This document shows positions 1-8,628 of a DNA stretch of 64,000 nt, piece after piece. Both the position numbers and the translations under genes were made by a program. The stretch is taken from NCBI GenBank assembly GCA_030272585.1, contig BSYQ01000001.1, positions 8,881,001 to 8,945,000 of the forward strand, read 5' to 3'. Each line of letters begins with the position of its first letter. Within the stretch, counting starts at the first letter, position 1. The stretch is from Bryopsis sp. KO-2023 (taxonomy: Eukaryota; Chlorophyta; Ulvophyceae; Bryopsidales; Bryopsidaceae). A model generated the notes under the pieces. The model had not been told where the DNA came from. It ran no database searches and saw nothing but the letters and a program-made list of their open reading frames with translations.

Positions 1-1585
1 GTGGATGAAATGGTTTCCCAGGCGGATGTGGTGGTAGCTTGTGCAGGACCATTTTCGAAATACTCTGCCCCTGTTGTAGATGCCAGCGTTCGACATGGAA
101 CCCACTACTGCGATATCACAGGTGAGGGCAGTGCTTTGACACAGATATGCAGTGGTATATCAGATTCCCCATGCTAACTTTGGAAGTTTGATGGTTTCAT
201 TTTTGTGCATATGACATGAAAATGGAATTATGGGGTTCCAGGAGAAGTACTGTGGGTCCGGGAAAGCATCCGAAAGCATCATGACGAAGCCAAAGAAAAG
301 AACGTCAAAATCGTGCACTGCTGTGGATTCGACAGCGTTCCGTCAGACCTGGGCACCTTCTTCATAACAAACCACGTCCGGAACACCCTGAACAAGTAAG
401 CCTTGATCCGAGACAGCGTATGATATTATTATCAGCTGTGCTGCAAATCGACACTGAGAAAGCGCACCATATGGAAGTATGTATCTCTGTGTTTTCGCCT
501 CATTGCTTCGCTGATGATGGCTCCAGGGGTTGCAAGAGGGTCGAAGGATATTTGGAGGACGCCAGAGGGGGGTTCAGCGGTGGAACAATCTACAGTTTCA
601 TGGAGATGTTCCGTAGCGCGACAGAAGAGGGCACCAAAGCTTTGGAAGATCCATACAGTCTGGATCCACCAGGCAGCAGGTAGCTTTCCCTTCCTTTCCA
701 TCTTTTCCTTTCAAGTTATTCATATGAATTGGTCCTTCTCTCGATGATGCATCCAGTTCCCAAGATATCATTTGCTCAATTGGCAGGCGAGGTCCAGATA
801 CAGTCTCTCCCCTGACGCCGTTCTACAGTAAACTCGATGAAACTTGGGCAGCACCCTTTGTGATGGAGGTTGTAAATTCTCGTGTTGTTCGCCGAAGCAA
901 TGCCCTTTTGGGCAACGCTTACGGGAAAGATTTTGGCTACCTCGAGGGGCTTAAGACTGGTAACTTCGCCATTGCTGTGATGGCTAGCATGCTGTACGCT
1001 ACAGCAGGAGCCATCGTTGCATACCCATTGGGTCGAGGTAAGCACCAGCAAATCGTCACCCCGATACACAGTAAACTGGGGGGGATTCGAGTGCATGCAG
1101 TTGTTGCAGGACCATGAGATAGAAGGCTCATCGAAAGACATTTGCTGGTGGTGCGCTGTGGATTTTTGTCGACGTTCGGACCAGGAAAAAGGAAAACTGA
1201 ATGGTTTTCTGTTGTGGCTGATTTGGCAGCGTTTGGGGTGAATGTCCTGCCTTCCCCCGGTGAAGGCCCCAACAGGGAGGATCTGTTCAACGGGTTTTTC
1301 AAGTACAGGTTTGTCGCGGAAACGGAAGAACTGGAGGGAGGAAAACCAGAGAAGGTGGTTGCCTCCTTGACGGCTGATGGATTTGATCCCGGGTACTGGG
1401 GTACTTCCAGAATAGTTTTGGAGTGTGCGCTTTGTCAGGTGTTTGAGTCTGCAAAGCTCAAGGAACAGGGTGCGATGGAGGGTGGGGTGCTGACCCCTGC
1501 AGCCGCGTTTGGGATGGTTGCTGTGGAGCGTCTGAGAAATGCAGGATTCAAATTTGATATTGTGTCCGGTGGAAAGTCCTCCTAG
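1..1585 (+). CDS. saccharopine dehydrogenase-like oxidoreductase (SCCPDH / trans-acting enoyl reductase family), 5' end cut by window
   Basis: Exons read 1-121, 242-395, 527-679, 787-1037 and 1230-1585; the phases agree at all four GT-AG junctions and the frame ends at TAG 1583-1585. The visible part starts inside the Rossmann domain: ADVVVACAGPF and HGTHYCDITGE are the family pattern around the cofactor site. CCGFDSVPSDLG, GGFSGGTI and the C-terminal GGVLTPAAAFG block also match SCCPDH-like and trans-acting enoyl reductases. The family is NAD(P)-dependent and membrane- or lipid-associated; its exact substrate in algae is not known to me. It is probably not the lysine-pathway enzyme itself, because the C-terminal blocks fit the SCCPDH branch better. 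The start codon and nucleotide-binding loop lie left of the window. Confidence 0.85.
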
Positions 1586-2651
1586 AGTGCATCTTCAAAA
1601 TATTATTTATTCTTATATTTGATTGATTCAGAGAATTATCTGCGGGGTGAATTGGTGTTTGTCTGGAATTTTTGTACTGCTTGTGATTGTTTTTTTTGTT
1701 TTGGAGACATCATCTGAACCAGAAGGAATCAGGGTGAGGTGGCTGTAACCTGGTTTTTATTTGCCTTCCAGATTTTTCGTTATGTTGATAACCAGATGAA
1801 ATCTCCTACACAAATTAACCACCCTCACAAAAGTGCCGGATAGAATGCAATCCGAACTCCTTGCCTGAAATCCCCTTGCTTTCATCAATGTCTCGATATG
1901 ACAGACAAAGGTCAACCCCCAGATTGGGTGGCACTTAGTTCTACCTCATACCTCGTACTCTTGAGTAAAAGAGGTTGGACTCGGGAGGCGATTCGGAAAT
2001 CTGGTCGGTTCGATTCCGTCCTCGAATCCTACCGGCTCCTCCTGAAAAATGAAAAACTATAAAAGTAAAAAAAATCATCTCCTGATCCGATCCAATGGGG
2101 GGTTCGGATGATGTTTCAACTATTCTGAGGTTCATCCGTCCGCATAAGTGAATCTCCGCCTGACCTTTTCTTGAACACTCGCAGTTTGAACCACCCAAAC
2201 TGCGGTGGAGCAGTCCGTGGCATGAAACTAAAACTGAATGTTGACTCGCTGAATATGATGCTCTCCTTTCCACAGTTTGTCGCCTTCCACGGCCGCCGCC
2301 GATCGACGGCTTGAGTCCTCCCAAAGCCTAGTCGTGAGTTTCCTTGCGCAATTGGACCAATTGCCTGTGAATTGGAATTGGGAACACTGAAAGGTGTCGA
2401 AGCTGGGGAAAGATATCCATGCTGGCAATAATATTTACGATATCTTTGTGTATCCGCGAGTGTTGGCGGCAGAGCTGACAGTGGATTCGCCAGCTTTTGG
2501 TGGAAAAAAAAGAACAGCAACGATGTGACGTCAATGGACAAAACGGAGGGGATTCAGAGAGAACAGTCGGACGAATGTCTCCAGCAAGTTTCTTGTTTGC
2601 TGCTCCAGTCGTGACGGACTCCTCTCGTGATTCGAGTTTGGCGTCGTGAAC
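1586..2651. other. intergenic, 3' flank of the oxidoreductase and 5' flank of the PAN gene
   Basis: No reading frame here resembles a known protein. The stretch must hold the oxidoreductase 3' UTR and the promoter/5' UTR of the PAN gene at 2652. Several overlapping minus-strand ORFs near 2116-2541 have no recognisable composition or splice structure. A short tRNA-like T-arm motif near 2007-2018 does not fold into a complete tRNA. Confidence 0.5.
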
Positions 2652-4369
2652 ATGGAACGTAGATGCCAGCCACGAAATTCGTTGCTCGCCGTCACCTGTT
2701 GCTTTTTGCTGGTGATCGTCATCGAAGCCCGACCATGTGGCAATACGGAGCTTTCCACGGGAGGTAGAGCATGAACGGGAGGTGGTTCACGCACCCCTCA
2801 TAACATTGCCGCACTACGCGAAAATGGAATATATGTATACGTCCATCGGCGACTGGCAGTGTTGTCAACCCTAACACAGTGGATTGAAAGTGAACTCGCT
2901 TGGAAAAAACATTAGATGATATGATTGAGGGGTGGTGTTTTGTGTGGCTGTGCGGTGTTGTTTTTGTTGCAGGAAAGCGGACTCTCAACCAACAAATATT
3001 GTCTTTGGAAGATTGTGAGGTTCTCGAGAAGCTGGATTTCCCAGCGGCCGTGAAATTGAACAATGGCAACAAAGACATTGTCGAAAGTGCAGACAAATGT
3101 TGTGCTTTGTGTAAAGCTACTGAAGGTAGATGGCCGAGATTCACCAGAATTCTGTTAATCAAATGCGCACTCCCTCACAGCGATTTTCCGGTTCATGTGC
3201 TTTTTTGGTGAACCCCTTGGAAATATCGGTTTGGAAAGATTGTTGTGGATTGGCAAGCTGGCATCCGAGTGGGTGAAAAATTTGGACACAGTGGCAGGGG
3301 GCTATGTTTTCTATTTTTACATCACTGGGTCGATTAACGCAATCAACATGATCGTCCATGATGTCAACTGTTTCAAAATAAACCAGCACCAATATATTCT
3401 GAAGTGAGATTTGGGCTTGTGTAGACTGTGCAACATGGACTTTCATGAAGACTGCTGGTCGTGGGAAATCAGCAGGATCATGCTGGCTAAAACTGGCCGA
3501 CTCCACAACGGCTGATTGCAAAGAGTGTATCAGTGGAATAGCACCAGGTCTGTCCATGTTTTTGTGGTTCTGTGATGAGCAACAGTCGACTCCACACCTT
3601 CAAACTTTTGGCTGAAAATTATTGTCTTTTTTGGGTGTAGAGAGTGCAACACGCATCCGAATGCGGAGTGCCATCATAATGAATTCCTGCATTTATATGG
3701 AAAGCCTGAATTTCGACAGTCAGGATGTGGACACTCTGAGCGCACCGATAACTGAGAACCTTCGCGAATGCTGTGATCTGTGCCAAATGAGGCCTGGTGG
3801 GAAAAAGAAAGAAAAAAAACAGAGAAAAGAAACGAATCAACTGGAATGCTCTTTTGAAGTGCTTTTTGAACAACTGCGAAAAAACAGAGATTCGTTTTCG
3901 CCCTGGAAGTGAGGAGATGCTCGTTCTTGTGGGTTGTTGTTTCATGTCAGACTGCAAGGCTTGGACTCGGCTGTATGATGGAAGGTGCTTTATGAGGAGT
4001 TCTGTGAAGGCACCCAGCATCTGTGAGCATTGCGAAGCCAGCGGGGTGGTGGATGGACGACGTGAGGCTGTGACGATTTGCATTATTGCATTCTCATTAT
4101 CGATTCATTCCTTTCACACATCACTTACCGTGGCATTTCCATTTTTTTTTTCACACGGAGTTTCCATCCTGTTGTCCGTTGGTGTATCCTGAACTGATGC
4201 TGGCGGCTTTCTGAAGGAGATTTGTTTTTGCCCTGCAGCGAGGGTTGAAGAAATACGAGCGTTGATGGATTTTCTTGATTTGGTCTCCGAAGGCTCAGAG
4301 CAGGATAGCCACAAGGAAGCTGCCGTGGCATTTCTTGGTCAAGTGGAAAAATTGACGGGTGGTAATTAG
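2652..4369 (+). CDS. secreted protein with two PAN/Apple domains
   Basis: Six exons (2652-2763, 2973-3125, 3425-3547, 3641-3796, 3951-4061, 4239-4369) give a 261-residue protein. The N-terminus (MERRCQPRN, then LLAVTCCFLLVIVIEA) is a clear signal peptide with a likely cut before RPCGN. Two PAN/Apple-like modules follow, each encoded by two exons. Module 1 runs from DCEVLEKLDFP through CCALC to GSCWLKLADS. Module 2 runs from SCIYMESLNFDSQDV through CCDLC to CKAWTRLYDGRCFM. The CC-x-x-C and C-x-x-W/F cysteine pattern is typical of PAN folds, which bind sugars or proteins outside the cell. A charged helical tail (VEEIRALMDFLDLV) ends the protein. All five introns are phase 1. An extracellular or wall/scale adhesion role is inferred; no enzyme domain is present. 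Confidence 0.8.
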
Positions 4370-4852
4370 CTGAATCAGTGGGCCGCTGCAGGTTGATGGA
4401 TTTTGTGGTTGACAAAATAGAGGGGGTGGGCTGTGTTGAGGGGTGTGATCAGCGTTAGAATTTTGGGTTAGCTTTATTATGACCGTTGAAAAATCGCGTA
4501 GCACATTGTACATAATTACATAATTATCGAACAGTATGGCAAACAACTTTCACACAGAAATCTCTGATGGTAAGGAAGCTGTAACTACAGAGGGGGAGAG
4601 GCAAATGGGCCATCTCCTATTCCACACAGCAAAAATCATAATCATGGGGCCTTGAGAAAACTTCAAAAACTGCTGCAATTGAGGTGATTCTCAATAAGAT
4701 GATCAGGACTGACTAGTGTCAAAAGTCGATGCATAGATGACCAAACATTTCAGATAATTGTAGGCTGCATCCATCCCAAAGTTTTCAAAAAGTGCATGCA
4801 GCTGTGGTGCCCCCTCGAAAAGGGGGGGCAAGTGGCTGCATGATTTGATTTC
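4370..4852. other. intergenic, 3' flank of the PAN gene
   Basis: AT-rich and without recognisable coding sequence. It ends at the 4-bp target-site duplication (CTTC, 4853-4856) of the retroelement that starts at 4857. Confidence 0.5.
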
Positions 4853-4856
4853 CTTC

Positions 4857-4999
4857 TGTTACTTTGGGGAAACGAGAAGGTTACAAAAGACAAACAGACA
4901 ACCGAGTGTTCACCCTATATCCTAAAACTGGTGGACAGATCTGTACTACAAACCCAGATCTGTACTATAAAGCCTCACTTCGATTGGGTCGTTCCAACA
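4857..4999 (-). repeat. LTR of the TRIM-like element (3' LTR in element orientation)
   Basis: 143 bp, identical to 5995-6137 as far as I can compare by eye. It contains a TATA-like CTTTATAG on the minus strand and an internal short direct repeat (AGATCTGTACTA twice), both typical of LTR promoter regions. Confidence 0.9.
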
Positions 5000-5222
5000 C
5001 GCTTCACGGCGCATAAAACTCCGACCCTTGAACTCTGTTCAAGTTTCCCCACAATGAAATGCGTGGTGGGCCCATATTTTTTTTTTTCTGACAGGATGAT
5101 ACTCATCCTCAATCAAAACCTTATTTTCCTCATAAGCGCAAACAAATAAGCGGAACAAAAACAGCATGAAAACCATTTCCCTGTACACACTGACTGTCTT
5201 CTGACTTGGCTCTAAGGGAGAT

Positions 5223-5326
5223 CCAGTGATTCTTCACTGTGGCTACATATCCTGGGTTGGAGAGTAGTGGAATCCCAGTGATTCTTCACTGTGGCTACAT
5301 ATCCTGAGTTGGAGAGTAGTGGAATC
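5223..5326. repeat. 52-bp tandem duplication inside the retroelement
   Basis: Two head-to-tail copies, starting at 5223 and 5275, of a unit beginning CCAGTGATTCTTCACTG. They differ by very few bases. The duplication lies near the 3' LTR in element orientation. Confidence 0.8.
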
Positions 5327-5533
5327 TGTGCGAAGAGGGATCCAGTAGATCATCAGTCTCGAGGGTACCGAGGAAATCACGAGATGTGTCGTCACCACCG
5401 AATGCGTGCTGTGAGAGAAGGGTGCCAATGTGCTTTACGTCGTGGCCCCTACGACGGGTCTTCGAGCTTCCGAGAATAGCGCTTGTCCGCCATAGACACA
5501 TGGTGCCGAGCCTGCTCCTGTCTTTTCCGCGCC

Positions 5534-5692
5534 TGCGTCGGATGGTGCTGCCCATAACCACCCACCCTTCGCGAGGTCTTTTCAGGGAAAGATACGTGGC
5601 AGTCATGAGCACATGCTGCTTGGCGCGCTCCTTCTCCTTAGCGCTTGCGTCGGATGGTGCTGCCCATAACCACCCACCCTTCGCGAGGTCTT
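5534..5692. repeat. dispersed 47-bp direct repeat inside the retroelement
   Basis: The 47-bp block at 5534-5580 (starting TGCGTCGGATGGTGCTGCC) recurs unchanged at 5646-5692. A second, looser repeat pair follows at about 5785-5827 and 5870-5908, built around TGCGATGTGACTT. The internal region therefore grew by local duplication and is not decayed pol. Confidence 0.75.
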
Positions 5693-5981
5693 CTCGTCCC
5701 TTGCCAGTCGCACTTGACGTACGCTCGTGGTCCTTGGGCGCAAAAGGCCAGACCTTGTGATGTGACTTGCTTCGAACTTCCGCTACGGGAAGGTCTGGGG
5801 ATCGTCTGGGATTTGCGATGTGACTTCCTTGATCGCAAAAAGGCCAGTGCATCCGGCACTGTCATCTCCGTGAAGGTCTGGGCATCGCCTGGGTTTTGCG
5901 ATGTGACTTACTGCGCACTCTTTGTGCGACTTACTCCACAGCTTGCGCCCTCCCTAGAGCGCACTTTCCCAGAGCGAATCT

Positions 5982-5994
5982 GGCTCCGAAACCA
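5982..5994 (-). other. putative tRNA primer-binding site of the TRIM-like element
   Basis: Read on the minus strand, TGGTTTCGGAGCC starts directly next to the LTR end. It matches the initiator-methionine-tRNA type primer site (TGGTATCAGAGCC) at 11 of 13 positions. Position and the leading TGG support the call; the exact primer tRNA is inferred. Confidence 0.6.
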
Positions 5995-6137
5995 TGTTAC
6001 TTTGGGGAAACGAGAAGGTTACAAAAGACAAACAGACAACCGAGTGTTCACCCTATATCCTAAAACTGGTGGACAGATCTGTACTACAAACCCAGATCTG
6101 TACTATAAAGCCTCACTTCGATTGGGTCGTTCCAACA
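5995..6137 (-). repeat. LTR of the TRIM-like element (5' LTR in element orientation)
   Basis: Second copy of the 143-bp repeat, ending in CCAACA at 6137 and followed by the CTTC target duplication. The lack of visible differences from the other LTR indicates a recent insertion. Confidence 0.9.
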
Positions 6138-6141
6138 CTTC

Positions 6142-6671
6142 CTTTCTTTTTTTCTTTTCTGTGGCATCATGGTGGTGGCGATCGAGAAGGGGGGGGGTGA
6201 GGGCTTTGTAATTGAGACCTGCTGTAAAACCCACTTCCAAACAGAAAAAAAGATGTGAAATCTGGATGTCCGAAACATGAATTACATCATTGTATACAAA
6301 ACATTTTCCAAGCGTTCAAAAGAAATTCTATCGTCGCTGATTCCCTGAAAATCCCAACAAAACCAAAAAGAAATGAACATTTTCTCTGACTGCCATGCGG
6401 CTTTGCCCAGCAACAAATGTTTGGTTTTCGATTTAAAAAACAAAAAACAAGAAAGGAATTCTCGGCCTCGGGCCTCCGTCGCACTCGCACACGCTGCAAC
6501 TCAAAATTTGCTTTGCCCTCCTTCAACCATTACTAAACGTTGAAATCCCTCCCCCCCTCCCCCCCAAAAAACACAGACAGACAAAACGCAGTCATGCATT
6601 CGCCCTCAAAACAAAACAAAACAAAACAAAACGGATGCAATGCATGATTATTGACGCTGACGACTTTTTTT
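6142..6671. other. convergent intergenic region with an AAAAC microsatellite
   Basis: No supported gene. It holds the 3' UTR of the minus-strand PAS gene and an (AAAAC)n run at about 6608-6632. Poly-C and poly-A runs flank it. Confidence 0.5.
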
Positions 6672-7643
6672 CTACACTTCGCGCAAAATTCCCAAGAGGT
6701 GGGTGACTCGTCCGGTTGGCCCCAAGAGCGGCGTGATCTGCAAGCGATTCTTGAAGGGCTGGCCGTTTCTCTTGTAGTTCGTCAACACGACCTGCACTCG
6801 ATTGCTGGACTCCACTGCCGTTTGAATCTTCCTCACGGCGCTGGCTTCCGTGTCAGGCCCCTGCAATGCAGTCAACACAAGTCTGAACGTGCGGACGCAA
6901 AAAACGAGACTGACTTGGTCGCCACTTCCCCCCTGCTGCCAATAAAAAAACAGCAGAAAAAAATAATTTGTTTATCGACCGGATCCCACCTGGATAAACT
7001 TCAAGCCACACGAGCCTTGCACTTCACTGAGAGTGAATCCACACAGCTCTTCCCAGGCCTCGTTCGCGTAAACGATCCTGTTGCCTGGACCGACTTCAGT
7101 GACGACCCTGGCTTGGATGCTGGGCAGGAGAGCCCCACTCAAAGTATACGGCGTCCCCGTCACCAAAGGGTATTCGACTTGCGATCGAATACGTCCAGCA
7201 ACGGCGGCGGTGCTATGACGATTATGATCGATCTGATGCAGTCCTTCTATCGGCAACTCCATCCCGCGCCAAACTGACAAGGGTGCCGCGAGGCTGTACG
7301 ACTGTGACAGCTGACTCCCCGCCGGCCACAGAGCGTGTCCAGCGAGTCGGCGTGCGTTTTCCAGCGACTTCCTGAGCATGTCTGCAGTATTCTCCCCAGG
7401 CGATTCAACCCTATCTCCGTTTCAGGGACACAAGTGTGCAGCAGCCAACGCCAGGTGTTTCGACTGGCCGGGTTCAAGGGCAGGCGATATGAACTGAGCC
7501 CAGACTTCAGTATTTTGGTGACCTAGGAGACATGGTAAACGTAGAGCTGCAAGTGATTTTTTCTGCAGAAAATCCGCCAGAAAGGCCTTCCCCACCCCAT
7601 TGGGCATTGTCGCACCAGTCACGTCGACATGGTTGGCAACCAA
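6672..7643 (-). CDS. single LOV-like PAS domain protein lacking the photoactive cysteine
   Basis: Two exons are firm: 6990-7381 and the terminal 6672-6860 (phase-0 junction). A first exon 7523-7643 fits in phase but its donor (GTCACC) is weak, so the 5' end is tentative; that model gives 233 aa. The PAS domain fills the C-terminal half: RIVYANEAWEELCGFTLSEV, then FIQGPDTE, then NYKRNGQPFKNRLQITPL and THLLGILREV. The NY...G.PF.N.L...P block is the LOV flavin-binding signature. The adduct-forming cysteine (GRNCRFLQ in phototropins) is replaced: the sequence reads GSCGLKFIQ, with Leu at that place. The signalling Gln (GVQ) is also Leu (GIL). A flavin or other ligand may still bind. Blue-light adduct chemistry is not expected. 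The N-terminal half is unrecognised. Confidence 0.7.
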
Positions 7644-7753
7644 CCAATCAACGGATGCGGTTCAGTTCCGTACACAGCAGTGTTTTCAATCTTGTCATGT
7701 CTGACCGTCAGTGTGTGTGTAATTGGCGAAATGGAAAAAAATACACTGCTGAC

Positions 7754-8134
7754 CAGTGTATTTTTTTTCGATTTCACTGGCCCCAAAGTGGCCCTGAATT
7801 TGGCCATTTCATCTAGTTGTGGCCCTTTTGTGGCCCAATTTGTCCGGAAAAAAAAGAATGTGGCCCCAACTTAATAAACAGAAATTACAAGGCTTGGTGT
7901 TTATATAGCATTTACTTAATGTTGTTGGTTTTGATTTTTGTGGAAACTCGATTGATTTCTTGGATGTGGCCCAGGCCTTACAAACTTTGGGTAAATGTGG
8001 CCCTTTTGTGGCCCCAAAATCATCTTTTAATAAAACGTTTCGGCCCTTTTGTGGCCCCAAAATTTGGCATTCTGATTTTTTTGGGGGCCAAAATGGGCCA
8101 AAAGGGCCACAATGGGCCACAAAAATATACACTG
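7754..8134. mobile_element. hAT-type miniature inverted-repeat element (MITE)
   Basis: A 381-bp element with termini CAGTGTATTTTT... and ...AAATATACACTG. They form an imperfect terminal inverted repeat, and CAGTG ends fit hAT elements. It is flanked by a perfect 8-bp duplication CTGCTGAC (7746-7753 and 8135-8142), the hAT target-site length. The inside has no transposase. It contains many copies, in both orientations, of GTGGCCC(C) with CTTTTGTGGCCCC spacing, as expected for subterminal transposase-binding repeats. It lies between the PAS gene and the ICME gene, in non-coding DNA. A KDZ-type element also makes 8-bp duplications and is the main alternative. Confidence 0.8.
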
Positions 8135-8628
8135 CTGCTGACGGTTGTGTTTTGGCAACGATAGAATTGGCGGCCTGAAATGGGCTGAGTTCGGGCCAAA
8201 AGAAAAGAAAAGTTGGGAAACCCTAGCAAGTTTCCTCCTGAATTGGAATTAGGTATTGGCCACAATGAATTCTCTGAATTTTGGCTGCGGAGTCAACACC
8301 GTGTAACACAATGAGAATCCTGCACACTCGAAAGATCAATCCATGCCAGACTTGATTTGTGTACATGATACATTTCCTAGAATGGACAAATTTTTGACGC
8401 TGCATCCACTAAGAAGCCAGGCACCAGTGGCTTCACTTCCATTGACACTGTGTGCCGTAAAACCTGCTGCAAGAGAAATCCAAGCAGACAAAAATTCTTA
8501 CTCTGCTTTTGCGAGGACAATCCATTAGGCAATTAACAGCAGCAATCTCAACGTGGTGATATGCTCTTGCAGTAAAAATTTGTCGTAAAAAATTTAAACG
8601 AAATCAAGAAATGACAGCAGACAAAAGG

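Larger units (their letters stand above)
4857..6137 (-). mobile_element. non-autonomous miniature LTR retrotransposon (TRIM-like), intact and young
   Basis: A 1281-bp element bounded by two direct 143-bp repeats (4857-4999 and 5995-6137) that look identical base for base. Each repeat, read on the minus strand, begins TGTTGGAACG and ends AGTAACA, the usual TG...CA form. The 4-bp CTTC flanks both sides (4853-4856 and 6138-6141) as a target-site duplication. Read on the minus strand, the base after the 5' LTR opens a primer-binding-site-like sequence (TGGTTTCGGAGCC). The internal 995 bp carries no reverse transcriptase, integrase or clear gag. Its longest minus ORF (5295-5852, 185 codons) is basic and unrecognised. 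No convincing polypurine tract is visible beside the 3' LTR. Replication would need proteins from an autonomous relative; a copia relative is suggested only by the PBS. Confidence 0.85.

Noticed and set aside
1980..2040. tRNA-like T-arm (GGTTCGATTCC) followed by CTCGAATCC
   Set aside because: Neither strand gives a matching acceptor stem, D-arm or anticodon arm at the right distance, so it is not a tRNA gene by eye. A tRNAscan run would decide.
5295..5852. 185-codon minus ORF inside the TRIM element as a possible gag
   Set aside because: No zinc knuckle or capsid-like pattern; the reading frame spans the local repeats and is likely non-coding.
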